Source of the DNA: G965207345 sp965207345
GTDB taxonomy: Bacteria; Pseudomonadota; Gammaproteobacteria; PS1; Pseudothioglobaceae
Reading direction: 5' to 3'
Length of the DNA: 64,000 nt
Assembly: GCA_965207345.1 (NCBI GenBank)
Contig: OZ242280.1
Coordinates: forward strand, 1,240,001-1,304,000
Positions 1 to 9,053 of this stretch are shown in pieces. The position numbers and the translations under genes were made by a program. The notes beneath the pieces are model-generated. The model was given only the letters and a program-made list of their open reading frames with translations, was not told the origin of the DNA and searched no databases. Numbering within the stretch: position 1 is the stretch's first letter; each line of letters begins with the position of its first letter.

Positions 1-985
1 TACCAAGCCAATTAGTATCACTACTCGTTAATCTAACCATTGCTAACATATCAAATAAACCAATAATAAGCACCAAGGTAGTATCTTTAAATAAACCAAT
101 TGATGAACCAACAATATTAGGAATTGAAACTTTAAGTGCTTGTGGCAAAATAATAAACACCATTTTCTGCACATAGCCAAATCCCATTGCATCAGCTGCC
201 TCATACTGTCCCTTAGGGATGGATTGTAAACCACCTCTAATTACTTCAGCTAAATAGGCAGCTTGAAATAAAGTGATGCCGATAAGTGCGCGCAATAGTT
301 TATCAACATTAGTACCTTCTTCAAAAAAAAGTGGTAATAGCACAGATGCCATAAATAAAATACTAATAAGTGGCACACCGCGAATAAATTCAATATAAAT
401 AATGCTTAAATAACGTATAATTGGCATTTTTGAACGCCGACCTAAAGCCAATATAATACTAATTGGAAAAGAAACAATAATGCCCGTTGAAGCGATAATT
501 AAAGTCAGTAATAAACCACCCCATTCATCAGTTGTAACTTCTTTTAACCAAAAACCGCCATACATTAGGAAAAAAGCAACAATCGGATAAATACAAAATG
601 AGAGTAAAATTAATTTCCGTTTATACACCACATTAGAAACCAAGTTAAGTCCAACAACAATGGCAAATAAAATAAGTAATGCTAAATTTGGCCGCCACCT
701 TAATTCTTCAGGATAAAATCCATAAATATATAAATTAAATTTTTCAATTACATATGCCCAGCAAGCACCACTATTAGTGCATTCGTTTGCAGTATTTGCA
801 GAAAAAGTAGCATCCCAAAAAAACCAGTTTAAAAGTGGCGGTATGCCAGCAATTAATAATGCTAGTATTAAAACTGTTAAAACTGAATTAAAGGCGCTTG
901 AAAATAAATTTTTTCTAAACCAATTTAAAAAACCTGTATATAGAATAGGCGGTTTTTTTGTCTCCTCTTGTTGATAAGTAGCCAT
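1..985 (-). CDS. aapM: Amino-acid ABC transporter permease AapM, 3' end outside window
   Basis: Inner-membrane permease of a polar/general L-amino-acid importer of the Aap/Bzt type (HisM family). The frame opens at an ATG at 983-985 and stays open to the left edge, giving 328 residues; the family runs to roughly 360-390, so the C-terminus is missing. Several hydrophobic segments are visible, and the cytoplasmic EAA loop that docks the ATPase lies at about residues 240-265 (AEVIRGG...GQYEAADAMG). The gene follows aapQ by 34 bases and shares its strand with two aapJ genes upstream, so the order J-J-Q-M matches a canonical aap operon. The ATPase gene aapP would be expected next, off the left edge. 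Paralogue choice (Aap versus Bzt) is inferred from gene order and the long N-terminal extension before the permease core. Confidence 0.88.
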   Translation of the reverse strand, partial: MATYQQEETKKPPILYTGFLNWFRKNLFSSAFNSVLTVLILALLIAGIPPLLNWFFWDATFSANTANECTNSGACWAYVIEKFNLYIYGFYPEELRWRPNLALLILFAIVVGLNLVSNVVYKRKLILLSFCIYPIVAFFLMYGGFWLKEVTTDEWGGLLLTLIIASTGIIVSFPISIILALGRRSKMPIIRYLSIIYIEFIRGVPLISILFMASVLLPLFFEEGTNVDKLLRALIGITLFQAAYLAEVIRGGLQSIPKGQYEAADAMGFGYVQKMVFIILPQALKVSIPNIVGSSIGLFKDTTLVLIIGLFDMLAMVRLTSSDTNWLG

Positions 986-1019
986 TGTTTTTTCTAGATT
1001 TCTTTATTCTTAACTTTTG

Positions 1020-2192
1020 TTATCTTTCTTTAATTTTAAGCTTATGATTGATAATATTTAATATCAATGAAATCAGCAGAGAGATTACAAGATAGACAAG
1101 CATAGTCATCATAATAATTTCAAGTGCTTGTCCTACTTTATTGAGTGTTGTGCCAGTAAATACACTCACTAAATCAGGATAACCGATTGCTACTGCTAAT
1201 GAAGAATTTTTTGCCACATTCAAGTATTGACTAATAATCGGTGGCACAGCAACTCTGAGTGCTTGGGGTAGAATTACAAATTTAAGTGATTGCCCTGTAG
1301 TTAGTCCTAGCGATTTTGCCGCCTCTTTTTGCCCTTTGTTTACCGACTCAATGCCACTACGAATGGCTTCTGCAATGTAAGTTGCTGTATAAATTGATAG
1401 AGCAAATACCAAGGCAAAAAATTCTGTACTAATGATTAAACCACCGCGAAAATTAAAACCTGATAATTTTGATATTTCAAAATGAAGTGGCCGGTCTAAC
1501 AGGTAATAGGCAAGCGGTATTATAAAAATAGCTGCAAGCACATAACGGGAACCATATACCGTTTTGCCCGTTTTTTCTTTTTGGATACGTGCGTAATATT
1601 TGAACAAAAAAGTACCGACAATAATAACAAAAATAACCATTAGCAAATAAAAAAATCCTGCTTCAGGTATCATTTTTGGCAAATAAATACCACGCAGGTT
1701 GACAAAAATAATATCAAAAAAAGTGATACTTTGGCGTACTGGAGGAAAAGTATTAATGATTAGGTTATACCAAAATAGAATTTGTAATAACAGCGGAATA
1801 TTACGAAATAATTCAATATAGCCGCTTGAAAATTTTCGCACAAGCCAGTTAGAAGAAAGTCTTGAAATCCCAACAATTAGACCAATTAAGCTAGAGAAAA
1901 TAATTGCAATAATGGAAACGTATAAAGTATTTAAAATACCAACATAGAAAACTCTTAAATAATTAGAGGATTCATCATAAGAAATAAGTGATTCAGAAAT
2001 TGCAAAACCAGATTCAGAAGTTAAAAAAGAGAAACCAACATTGATACCACGTGCTTCAATATTGCTCACCACATTATTTGTAAAGTGGTAGAATAAAGCG
2101 ATGACACTCACTAAAACAACTACTTGAAATAAAAAGCCTCTGGTTTTATTTTGATAAAAAATACTAAAAAGTGATTTAACTAAAGGGTGCAT
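1020..2192 (-). CDS. aapQ: Amino-acid ABC transporter permease AapQ
   Basis: First permease subunit of the Aap-type importer, 390 residues. Such long versions (about 390-400) distinguish AapQ/BztB from ordinary 220-residue HisQ permeases, because extra membrane segments and a long periplasmic stretch precede and interrupt the core. An N-terminal membrane segment lies at about residues 20-40. The conserved EAA loop is visible at about residues 274-297 (AEAIRSGIESVNKGQKEAAKSLG-type). It sits 71 bases after the downstream aapJ copy and 34 bases before aapM on the same strand, consistent with one transcript. It forms the transmembrane channel with AapM and receives substrate from AapJ in the periplasm. 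Confidence 0.92.
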   Translation of the reverse strand: MHPLVKSLFSIFYQNKTRGFLFQVVVLVSVIALFYHFTNNVVSNIEARGINVGFSFLTSESGFAISESLISYDESSNYLRVFYVGILNTLYVSIIAIIFSSLIGLIVGISRLSSNWLVRKFSSGYIELFRNIPLLLQILFWYNLIINTFPPVRQSITFFDIIFVNLRGIYLPKMIPEAGFFYLLMVIFVIIVGTFLFKYYARIQKEKTGKTVYGSRYVLAAIFIIPLAYYLLDRPLHFEISKLSGFNFRGGLIISTEFFALVFALSIYTATYIAEAIRSGIESVNKGQKEAAKSLGLTTGQSLKFVILPQALRVAVPPIISQYLNVAKNSSLAVAIGYPDLVSVFTGTTLNKVGQALEIIMMTMLVYLVISLLISLILNIINHKLKIKER

Positions 2193-2263
2193 GTAGCTAA
2201 TTTTAAAAGAAATAATAGCCTTGTAAAAAATATGAAACTACAAAATTGAGATATTGCTTTAGT

Positions 2264-3277
2264 TTATCTAAATGGAGGTGAATACAATATACCACCATCA
2301 CGCCAAAGTGCATTTAAACCTCTTTTAATGCCAAGTGGTGTATTTTCACCAACATTTCTTTCAAAACTTTCAGCATAATTGCCTACTTGCTCAATAATAT
2401 TTATAGACCAGTTTTTGTCCAAACCCAAAAATGTATGAAAATTACTGCTATGACCAAGCAAACGATTAATTTCTGGATTATTAAAAGTCTGTCTTAGGTT
2501 TTTAGAATTAACTCCTAATTCTTCAGCACTAATCATCGCGTTGAGTGTCCATTTCACAATATTAAGCCATTTGGGATCACCTTGCCTAACTGAGGGCCCA
2601 AGAGGTTCTTTAGAAATAATATTTGGTAATAGCATTGCGCTTGAAGGTTTTTTCAATGTAGTTCTAATTGCATATAAACCAGACTGATCACTTGTAAGTG
2701 CATCGCAGCGCCCTGCTTCAAAATTATTTTTAACTTGTGCATCGTTCTCAGAAGCCAGTATATTGTATTTGAGGTTATTGGCTCTAAAGTAATCCGCTAT
2801 ATTAAGCTCAGTTGTAGTCCCAGTTTCCAGACAAAAAGTTGCACCATCCAGTTCTTTGATATCAGAAAACCCTAAATTCTTTCTAACTAAAAATCCTTGT
2901 CCATCATAGTAATTAATGCCAGCAAATAATAAACCAAGTGAAGTATCTCTAGTATAAGTCCAAGTAGTATTACGCGATAAAATATCAATCTCACCACTTT
3001 GAAGTGCAGTAAAACGCTCTTTTGGAGTAAGTCCAATAAACTTAACTTTATTACTATCGCCAAATACAGCAGCCGCTACTGCCCGACAGAGATCCACATC
3101 AATACCATACCATTTGCCTTTTGAATCTACACTAGAAAAGCCTGGTAACCCTGTACTCACTCCACATTTTAGGAAACCATGGTTACGCACAGAATCTAAA
3201 GTTGAGGCGGATATAAAAGTAGCTAAAGAAAGCAGAACACTTCCTACTAAGAACTTAAGTTTTATTTGTAGTTTCAT
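2264..3277 (-). CDS. aapJ: Amino-acid ABC transporter substrate-binding protein AapJ, copy 2
   Basis: Periplasmic binding protein (SBP_bac_3 family), 337 residues, with a Sec signal peptide ending near residue 24 (FISA-ST). It binds amino acids and delivers them to AapQ/AapM. It is the promoter-distal member of a tandem pair: the upstream copy (3314-4327) is the same length and differs at about 13 residues. All those differences lie in the first 217 residues; residues 217-337 are identical in the two proteins. The copies are offset by exactly 1050 bases. Substitutions such as R/K132, E/K151 and the 175-179 cluster fall in the ligand-binding part, so a shift in substrate range is possible but untested. 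Confidence 0.92.
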   Translation of the reverse strand: MKLQIKLKFLVGSVLLSLATFISASTLDSVRNHGFLKCGVSTGLPGFSSVDSKGKWYGIDVDLCRAVAAAVFGDSNKVKFIGLTPKERFTALQSGEIDILSRNTTWTYTRDTSLGLLFAGINYYDGQGFLVRKNLGFSDIKELDGATFCLETGTTTELNIADYFRANNLKYNILASENDAQVKNNFEAGRCDALTSDQSGLYAIRTTLKKPSSAMLLPNIISKEPLGPSVRQGDPKWLNIVKWTLNAMISAEELGVNSKNLRQTFNNPEINRLLGHSSNFHTFLGLDKNWSINIIEQVGNYAESFERNVGENTPLGIKRGLNALWRDGGILYSPPFR

Positions 3278-3313
3278 ATTTTTCCGTTGTTTAAGAAATT
3301 CTAAGATTTTAGT

Positions 3314-4327
3314 TTATCTAAATGGAGGTGAATACAATATACCACCATCACGCCAAAGTGCATTTAAACCTCTTTTAATGCCAAGTGGTGTATTTTCACC
3401 GACATTTCTTTCAAAACTTTCAGCATAATTGCCTACTTGCTCAATAATATTTATAGACCAGTTTTTGTCCAAACCCAAAAATGTATGAAAATTACTGCTA
3501 TGACCAAGCAAACGATTAATTTCTGGATTATTAAAAGTCTGTCTTAGGTTTTTAGAATTAACTCCTAATTCTTCAGCACTAATCATCGCGTTGAGTGTCC
3601 ATTTCACAATATTAAGCCATTTGGGATCACCTTGCCTAACTGAGGGCCCAAGAGGTTCTTTAGAAATAATATTTGGTAATACTATTGCGCTTGAAGGTTT
3701 TTTCAATGTAGTTCTAATTGCATATAAACCAGACTGATCACTTGTAAGTGCATCGCAGCGCCCTGCTTCAAAATTATTTTTAACTTGTGCCTCACTCTCA
3801 GAAGGCAGTATATTGTATTTTAGATTATTGGCTCTAAAGTAATCTGCTATATTAAGCTCAGTTGTAGTCCCAGTTTTCAGACAAAAAGTTGCACCATCCA
3901 GTTCTTTGACATCAGAAAACCCTAAATTCTTTTTAACTAAAAATCCTTGTCCATCATAGTAATTAATGCCAGCAAATAATAAACCAAGTGAAGTATCTCT
4001 AGTATAAGTCCAAGTAGTATTACGCGATAAAATATCAATCTCACCACTTTGAAGTGCAGTAAAACGCTCTTTTGCAGTAAGTCCAATAAACTTAACTTTA
4101 TTACTATCGCCAAGTACAGCAGCCGCTACCGCCCGACAGAGATCCACATCAATACCATACCATTTACCTTTTGAATCTACACTAGAAAAGCCTGATAACC
4201 CTGTACTCACTCCACATTTTAGGAAACCATAGTTACGCACAGAATCTAAAGTTGAGGCGGATATAAAAGTAGCTAAAGAAAGCAGAGCACTTCCTACTAA
4301 GAACTTAAGTTTTATTTGTAGTTTCAT
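3314..4327 (-). CDS. aapJ: Amino-acid ABC transporter substrate-binding protein AapJ, copy 1
   Basis: Promoter-proximal copy of the duplicated periplasmic binding protein, 337 residues, with the same signal peptide and SBP_bac_3 fold as copy 2. It is separated from copy 2 by 36 bases, so both copies and the permeases probably share one transcript starting in the gap upstream of 4327, where a TATAAT sequence lies on the minus strand (4359-4364). A doubled binding-protein gene can raise receptor-to-channel stoichiometry or broaden specificity. The near-identity of the 3' halves at DNA level points to recent duplication or gene conversion. Confidence 0.92.
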   Translation of the reverse strand: MKLQIKLKFLVGSALLSLATFISASTLDSVRNYGFLKCGVSTGLSGFSSVDSKGKWYGIDVDLCRAVAAAVLGDSNKVKFIGLTAKERFTALQSGEIDILSRNTTWTYTRDTSLGLLFAGINYYDGQGFLVKKNLGFSDVKELDGATFCLKTGTTTELNIADYFRANNLKYNILPSESEAQVKNNFEAGRCDALTSDQSGLYAIRTTLKKPSSAIVLPNIISKEPLGPSVRQGDPKWLNIVKWTLNAMISAEELGVNSKNLRQTFNNPEINRLLGHSSNFHTFLGLDKNWSINIIEQVGNYAESFERNVGENTPLGIKRGLNALWRDGGILYSPPFR

Positions 4328-4358
4328 ATTTTTTCCATTTTTAGCCTAAAGAGCCTTA

Positions 4359-4364
4359 ATTATA
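4359..4364 (-). promoter_or_regulatory. Candidate -10 box for the aap operon
   Basis: A perfect TATAAT on the minus strand, 32 bases before the aapJ start. No good -35 hexamer lies 16-18 bases upstream, so the assignment is weak. The remainder of the 301-base divergent gap to nadE (4328-4628) is AT-rich and holds no ORF. Confidence 0.35.
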
Positions 4365-4563
4365 CCTCATCACTTGAATAAAATATATCTTTTTAAAATA
4401 TGATTTTTATTTAGTTAAAACAATTCTTTAATCATAAAAAATTAAACCTAAATATAGGAAAAATATTTAATTATTACACAATGTGAGTAAGCGTCTTTAG
4501 CCCGATAATAGTCAATTTTTACCTGTATTTAAAATAGCTGGTAAAAAATAACTAAGTTAATTT

Positions 4564-4597
4564 TTATCATTATTAGTATTTTTTAACTATAATAGTT
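4564..4597 (+). promoter_or_regulatory. nadE promoter with palindrome over the -10 box
   Basis: A perfect -10 box TATAAT (4588-4593) is preceded by TTATCA (4564-4569) at an 18-base spacing. The -10 lies inside a perfect inverted repeat, AACTAT-A-ATAGTT (4585-4597). A second, shorter repeat with the same ends, AACT-A-AGTT, lies at 4550-4558. The next gene starts at 4629 and its product begins with a helix-turn-helix-like domain, so these palindromes are natural candidates for an autoregulatory operator (inference). Confidence 0.5.
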
Positions 4598-4628
4598 TTT
4601 AATAATTGATTTAACAAGAAATAAGATA

Positions 4629-6500
4629 ATGAATACACAAGAATATTTAGAAATGCTTAGAAAAATAACAGGTTATAACGATTATCGCATTGCTAAAGAA
4701 TTAAATATTAACCAAAGTAATTTGAGTAAGTATAGTCGTGGCATTGCTAGTTTATCTGAAGCACATGCATTTTTATTTGCTAATATTCTTAATATTGACC
4801 CAGCACAGATTGTTGCTGACACCAAATTAGAACACGCTCAAAAAATAAACAACAAAGAAAAAATGCTATTTTGGCAATCACAAGTTGATAAATATACTAA
4901 ATTACCTCATGCACAAATTAATATTGCTATTGGACAAATTAATCCTGTGCTAGCTGATTTAGACCATAATGCTTATCTTATTATTAATTGGACTAAAAAA
5001 GCACAACAATCAGGCGCGGATTTAATCGTATTTCCTGAGCTTGCTGCAATTGGCTATCCGCCTGAAGACTTATTATTAAGGGATAACTTTATTGTGCAAA
5101 TTACTGAGCAAACAGAATTTATTTGTCGTTATTTGCCTAAAAATATTTATTTGCTAATGGGCACAGTTTCTATTAAAGAAAACAAGTGCTACAATAGTGC
5201 TCTGCTGATTTATAACCAAAAAATTATTGGTTGCTATCATAAAAAATGTTTACCAAATTATAGTATTTTTGACGAAAAGCGTTATTTTTACCCTGGCAGG
5301 GAACCTTTTATTTTTGATATTAAAAATCAAAAAATTGGTGTCATTATCTGCGAAGACGCATGGTCAGAGGCACCTATAAAACAAACAATAGAAGCAGGGG
5401 CAAAAATGATTATTAGTTTGAATGCATCCCCCTTTCAAATTGGAAAATACCAAGAGAGACTAAAAATTATATCTCAAAAATCACGCTTCTACCAAACTCC
5501 ATTTTTATATGTCAACCTTACAGGTGGCCAAGATGAAGTGGTATTTGATGGAGGCTCTTTCTTTGTTAATGCCCAAGGTGAGTTAGAATCTAAGTGTGCT
5601 TTTTTTGAACAAACTCTTAGTTATACAAAACATAAAAAAATAATAAATGATAATCCTTTAGAAGAAAAACTCATTTATGATTCTCTAGTAACTGCAACTA
5701 GAGATTATATTAAAAAAAATAATTTTTCTAGCGTTATTCTCGGACTTTCTGGCGGTATTGATTCAGCACTTACGCTTGCTATTGCTTCTGATGCGATTGG
5801 ATATAAAAATGTAGAGGCAATTTTGATGCCCTCTCAGTATAATGCCGATATAAGCTTATTAGATGCACAAACACAGGCAAATAAAATGAGCGTGGTTTAC
5901 ACAAAAATAGCAATTGATCCATTAATATCTATTTTTACTGAAAGTCTTTCATCTCGATTTTTAGGTACTCAAAAAGGTATAACTGAAGAAAACACACAAG
6001 CACGCATTAGAGGAACTTTGCTGATGGCTATTTCTAATAAAACCTCTAAAATGCTTCTAGCTACAGGCAATAAATCAGAAATGTCTGTTGGTTATGCTAC
6101 ACTTTATGGTGATACAAATGGTGGTTTTGCACCTCTAAAAGATGTTTATAAGACAATGATATATCGCTTAGCACATTATCGTAATACGCTAAATCATATC
6201 ATTCCTACTCGTGTGATAGAAAGAGCGCCTTCTGCTGAACTTAGCCCCTACCAAGCTGATAGTGATACTCTGCCAGATTATCAAACTTTAGATGCTATTT
6301 TGCAACTATTTATTGAAAAAAGACACTCAGTCAAAGAAATTGTCAATTTTGGTTATGACACTTCTATTGTCAAAAAAATATGCACTATGGTGCTGAAAAG
6401 TGAATATAAACGTCGTCAATTAGCACCTGGCCCTAAAATTAGCAGTAATGCTTTTGGTAAAGAACGCCGCTATCCTATTACTTCTAAATTTTCACCTTAA
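4629..6500 (+). CDS. nadE: Glutamine-dependent NAD+ synthetase with N-terminal HTH domain
   Basis: Last step of NAD biosynthesis: amidates deamido-NAD using ammonia from glutamine. It has 623 residues, against about 540 for close bacterial homologues. The extra ~85 N-terminal residues read as a phage-regulator-like helix-turn-helix (DYRIAKELNINQSNLSKYSRG at about 19-38), similar to DUF3693-type proteins. The nitrilase-type glutaminase domain follows from about residue 96, with the expected Glu137, Lys206 and Cys241. The synthetase domain carries the SGGIDS P-loop at 374-379. The frame is uninterrupted from 4629, but an internal ATG at 4863 (Met79) could yield a conventional NadE. No Shine-Dalgarno stands out at either start. 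The palindrome over the promoter suggests the HTH may control this gene. Enzyme identity is firm; the DNA-binding role is inferred. Confidence 0.93.
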   Translation: MNTQEYLEMLRKITGYNDYRIAKELNINQSNLSKYSRGIASLSEAHAFLFANILNIDPAQIVADTKLEHAQKINNKEKMLFWQSQVDKYTKLPHAQINIAIGQINPVLADLDHNAYLIINWTKKAQQSGADLIVFPELAAIGYPPEDLLLRDNFIVQITEQTEFICRYLPKNIYLLMGTVSIKENKCYNSALLIYNQKIIGCYHKKCLPNYSIFDEKRYFYPGREPFIFDIKNQKIGVIICEDAWSEAPIKQTIEAGAKMIISLNASPFQIGKYQERLKIISQKSRFYQTPFLYVNLTGGQDEVVFDGGSFFVNAQGELESKCAFFEQTLSYTKHKKIINDNPLEEKLIYDSLVTATRDYIKKNNFSSVILGLSGGIDSALTLAIASDAIGYKNVEAILMPSQYNADISLLDAQTQANKMSVVYTKIAIDPLISIFTESLSSRFLGTQKGITEENTQARIRGTLLMAISNKTSKMLLATGNKSEMSVGYATLYGDTNGGFAPLKDVYKTMIYRLAHYRNTLNHIIPTRVIERAPSAELSPYQADSDTLPDYQTLDAILQLFIEKRHSVKEIVNFGYDTSIVKKICTMVLKSEYKRRQLAPGPKISSNAFGKERRYPITSKFSP

Positions 6501-6719
6501 GATTTTATTCTTTAATCTATTAGAAACCCTTACACAACTCATCACTTTTTACCTCAATTCCTGCTTTTAATTTTTCTTAAAGTATTCCCAAGAAATTCTA
6601 TATTATCCTGAACTTGCTTGGTTATCCAGCTTATTTCTATAAGCACGGTGTATAATTTGATTAGACCATTACAAAGACTTTATCACTTAAGTTATGTAGT
6701 TTTAATAAAGCTATTCTAC

Positions 6720-6827
6720 TTATTGCCAGTTAATAATGTTATGAATATCTCCTAATTCAGATAAGGTTTTATGTTGAATAACAAGTGTATTTGCCAGTGG
6801 TTGTTGTTGGGTTTGTTTCCAAGACAT
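6720..6827 (-). mobile_element. IS5-family transposase remnant (N-terminal scrap)
   Basis: On the minus strand an ATG at 6827 opens 35 codons resembling the start of IS5/IS1106-type transposases (a TLS.L..I..I..W pattern followed by a stop). After the stop, further scraps (such as HNLSDKVF, recalling the NLSDE segment) continue to about 6660 with deletions. The 418-base gap 6501-6918 contains nothing else I can identify. No terminal inverted repeats could be delimited, so this is a decayed fragment rather than a mobile copy. Confidence 0.5.
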
Positions 6828-6918
6828 TTGAAGTGTTTTTGTGGTTAGTCAGACAAGTATTTTACTAGATAGGTTTTTTAGTGGAGTTATGCAAAGGTCT
6901 CTATTTATTTTTTGTAAG

Positions 6919-8226
6919 TTAATCTAACTTAAAAACTTTTAATAAACTTGCTATTTTATGTTCAGTTTCATCTGCTTCTCTTATTGCATTAGAATCAAAA
7001 ACAATACCTGCGCCTGCCCTAAAATTTAATTCTCTGCCTTGTTTCACAAAGGTGCGAATTAAAATATTAAAATCCATATAACCATGATGGCTAATATAAC
7101 CAATTGAACCTGTATAAGCACCTCTAGCAGTATTTTCTAACTCAGCAATAATTTCTATTGCACGCACCTTAGGACAACCGCTAATTGTGCCTCCTGGAAA
7201 TAAAGCACGAATAATATCTGAAAAATGTTTGTTTTTTCTTATTTTCCCTTTAATATTAGAAACAATATGATGCACAGAAGCATAACTTTCAATGACCATC
7301 ATTTCATTTACTAAGACACTACCATAAGAACAAATTTTTCCTAAGTCATTGCGTTCTAAATCAACAAGCATAATGTGCTCAGAGCGTTCTTTGGGATGCA
7401 TAATCAACTTTTTTTTTAAACGATAATCTTCATTATAATTCCCCCGAGGATGCGTTCCTGCAATGGGTCTAGTTTCAATAATAGATTTTTGTTTCCTAAA
7501 TAATCTTTCTGGAGAAGAGGAGATAATCTCAAAGTCTGCATAACGAATTAACGCTGAAAATGGTGCAGGATTATAAATACGAAGACGCTGATAAATATCA
7601 GTAGCGTTTATGTTATTTTTAAGCAATAATTGCCAATAGCGAGATAAATTGACTTGAAAAACATCACCTTTTTTTATATAAGATTGAATAGCTTTAACTT
7701 GTTGAATAAATACACCCCTATCAGTATTTACTAAGGTTGCTAAAATTGCCTTATCCTGATTTATTTTAAATTGATTTAATGCAGTAATATCAGAAAGAAT
7801 ATTGCTAATGCGCCTCTCATCTCCTGTTTCATCTATGATAAACGCTTCATTTGTATGATGTTTAATTATGATTGCACTCGGTATTTCAACCGCATAAGCA
7901 AGTGGTGTTCTTAAATTTGAAGTTTTTAATGTTAGGCTAGGCTCGACTTGCTGCGTAAATTCATAAGATAAATAAACAAACCAGCCACCGATAAAAGGTA
8001 AATCACCGTGATAGGAAATTTTCTTTAATACTTTATTAAGTTTTTCTAAAAAATCAAACTCATCTATGTAGTTTAGTACAATACTTTTTTGTGGATATGC
8101 AAGTAATAAACTATAACTTTTGCCCTCAGTTAGATGTGCACTACTTTCTAGTAAAAAGGGATATCGTTCTGGATTTTTACGATGTAGCGCTAGTAAATCA
8201 AAAATATGGGTAGGAATTTTTTGCAC
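6919..8226 (-). CDS. pabB: Aminodeoxychorismate synthase component I (PabB-type)
   Basis: Chorismate-using enzyme that, with a PabA glutaminase, makes aminodeoxychorismate for folate synthesis. It has 435 residues, with the chorismate-binding domain in the C-terminal 270 (SSPE 237-240, LVDLERNDLGK, FPGGTISGCPK). Length and the short N-terminal domain (GGWFVYLSYEF) favour PabB over the ~500-residue TrpE. The active-site strand reads PIAGT at 254-258, whereas E. coli PabB has PIKGT with a catalytic lysine; PIAGT is the TrpE form, although some PabB proteins also have it. The gene stands 17 bases after cpoB on the same strand. An anthranilate synthase role cannot be excluded from sequence alone. 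Confidence 0.82.
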   Translation of the reverse strand: MQKIPTHIFDLLALHRKNPERYPFLLESSAHLTEGKSYSLLLAYPQKSIVLNYIDEFDFLEKLNKVLKKISYHGDLPFIGGWFVYLSYEFTQQVEPSLTLKTSNLRTPLAYAVEIPSAIIIKHHTNEAFIIDETGDERRISNILSDITALNQFKINQDKAILATLVNTDRGVFIQQVKAIQSYIKKGDVFQVNLSRYWQLLLKNNINATDIYQRLRIYNPAPFSALIRYADFEIISSSPERLFRKQKSIIETRPIAGTHPRGNYNEDYRLKKKLIMHPKERSEHIMLVDLERNDLGKICSYGSVLVNEMMVIESYASVHHIVSNIKGKIRKNKHFSDIIRALFPGGTISGCPKVRAIEIIAELENTARGAYTGSIGYISHHGYMDFNILIRTFVKQGRELNFRAGAGIVFDSNAIREADETEHKIASLLKVFKLD

Positions 8227-8243
8227 AATTTTTTAAAAGCCAA

Positions 8244-9032
8244 TTAATTTGCTTTTAAATCCAGCAATTTCTTTTTAGCTTGCGCGGTAATTTTATGATC
8301 TGGAAAATGTTCTATAACTGATTCTAAAATTGTAACAGCTTTGTTTTTTGCATTTAATTTTGCTTTGGTATGTACTAATGTTACTGTTTTAACTTGCAAA
8401 TCTTTTTTTGTAACTTTTTTACTTTTTACACTCTTAGCATTTTTTTTACTTTGTGCTAAATATAAATTTGCTAGTCCAAATAAAGCGTTTGGTAATTTAT
8501 TATAATTTGGGTTTTCTTTTTGGAGAGAGGATAACTCTTCTAAAGCTTTATTGTATTCATTATTCGCCATATAAGTCCTAGCCAACCAATATTTAGCATC
8601 AAATATATTTTGATCATTAGGATAATCTTTAATATAAGTATTAAAAGCTTTAAGCGCGCCTTGATAGCGCCCAGATATTAACAAGCTTCTAGCTGTACGA
8701 TAAGCATGAACGGCAAGATCTTGACGAATTTCTTGTGAAGTTTCTTCTATAGGTTGCAGAAAAAGCTTATTTTTTATACTACGGTTTTCTATTAATAATT
8801 GCTCTAATTGTTGATAAGATTTTTCCTGTTCTAATAATCGGTTTTTGAGTAAATCAACTTGATTAGTGAGTGCTTCAATTTTTTTGTTATATTCTTTATT
8901 TTTCTGATATTGATTTAGAATAAATTTTTCTACTTCAGGCGCCATTGCAAAAGTAAAATTTAGCTTTGACAAAAATAACACACACAGCATCAAACTGATA
9001 AGCAATCTGTTAAGAGAAAAACTTAAGCCCAC
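8244..9032 (-). CDS. cpoB: Tol-Pal system protein CpoB (YbgF)
   Basis: Periplasmic coordinator of outer-membrane constriction and peptidoglycan synthesis, 262 residues. A signal peptide covers about residues 1-30. A predicted trimerising coiled coil follows (about 35-85, rich in K, E, Q, L), then TPR repeats beginning near residue 108 (AYRTARSLLISGRYQGALKAF). A Lys-rich low-complexity insert (about 200-225) sits between TPR units and makes the protein slightly unusual. It follows pal by 21 bases, in the conserved tolB-pal-cpoB order. tolQ, tolR and tolA are not in this window. Confidence 0.9.
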   Translation of the reverse strand: MGLSFSLNRLLISLMLCVLFLSKLNFTFAMAPEVEKFILNQYQKNKEYNKKIEALTNQVDLLKNRLLEQEKSYQQLEQLLIENRSIKNKLFLQPIEETSQEIRQDLAVHAYRTARSLLISGRYQGALKAFNTYIKDYPNDQNIFDAKYWLARTYMANNEYNKALEELSSLQKENPNYNKLPNALFGLANLYLAQSKKNAKSVKSKKVTKKDLQVKTVTLVHTKAKLNAKNKAVTILESVIEHFPDHKITAQAKKKLLDLKAN

Positions 9033-9053
9033 AGAATACGAGTTAAATTAAAA

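Noticed and set aside
777..974. Plus-strand ORF opposite the aapM start
   Set aside because: It is the complement of the aapM N-terminal coding sequence.
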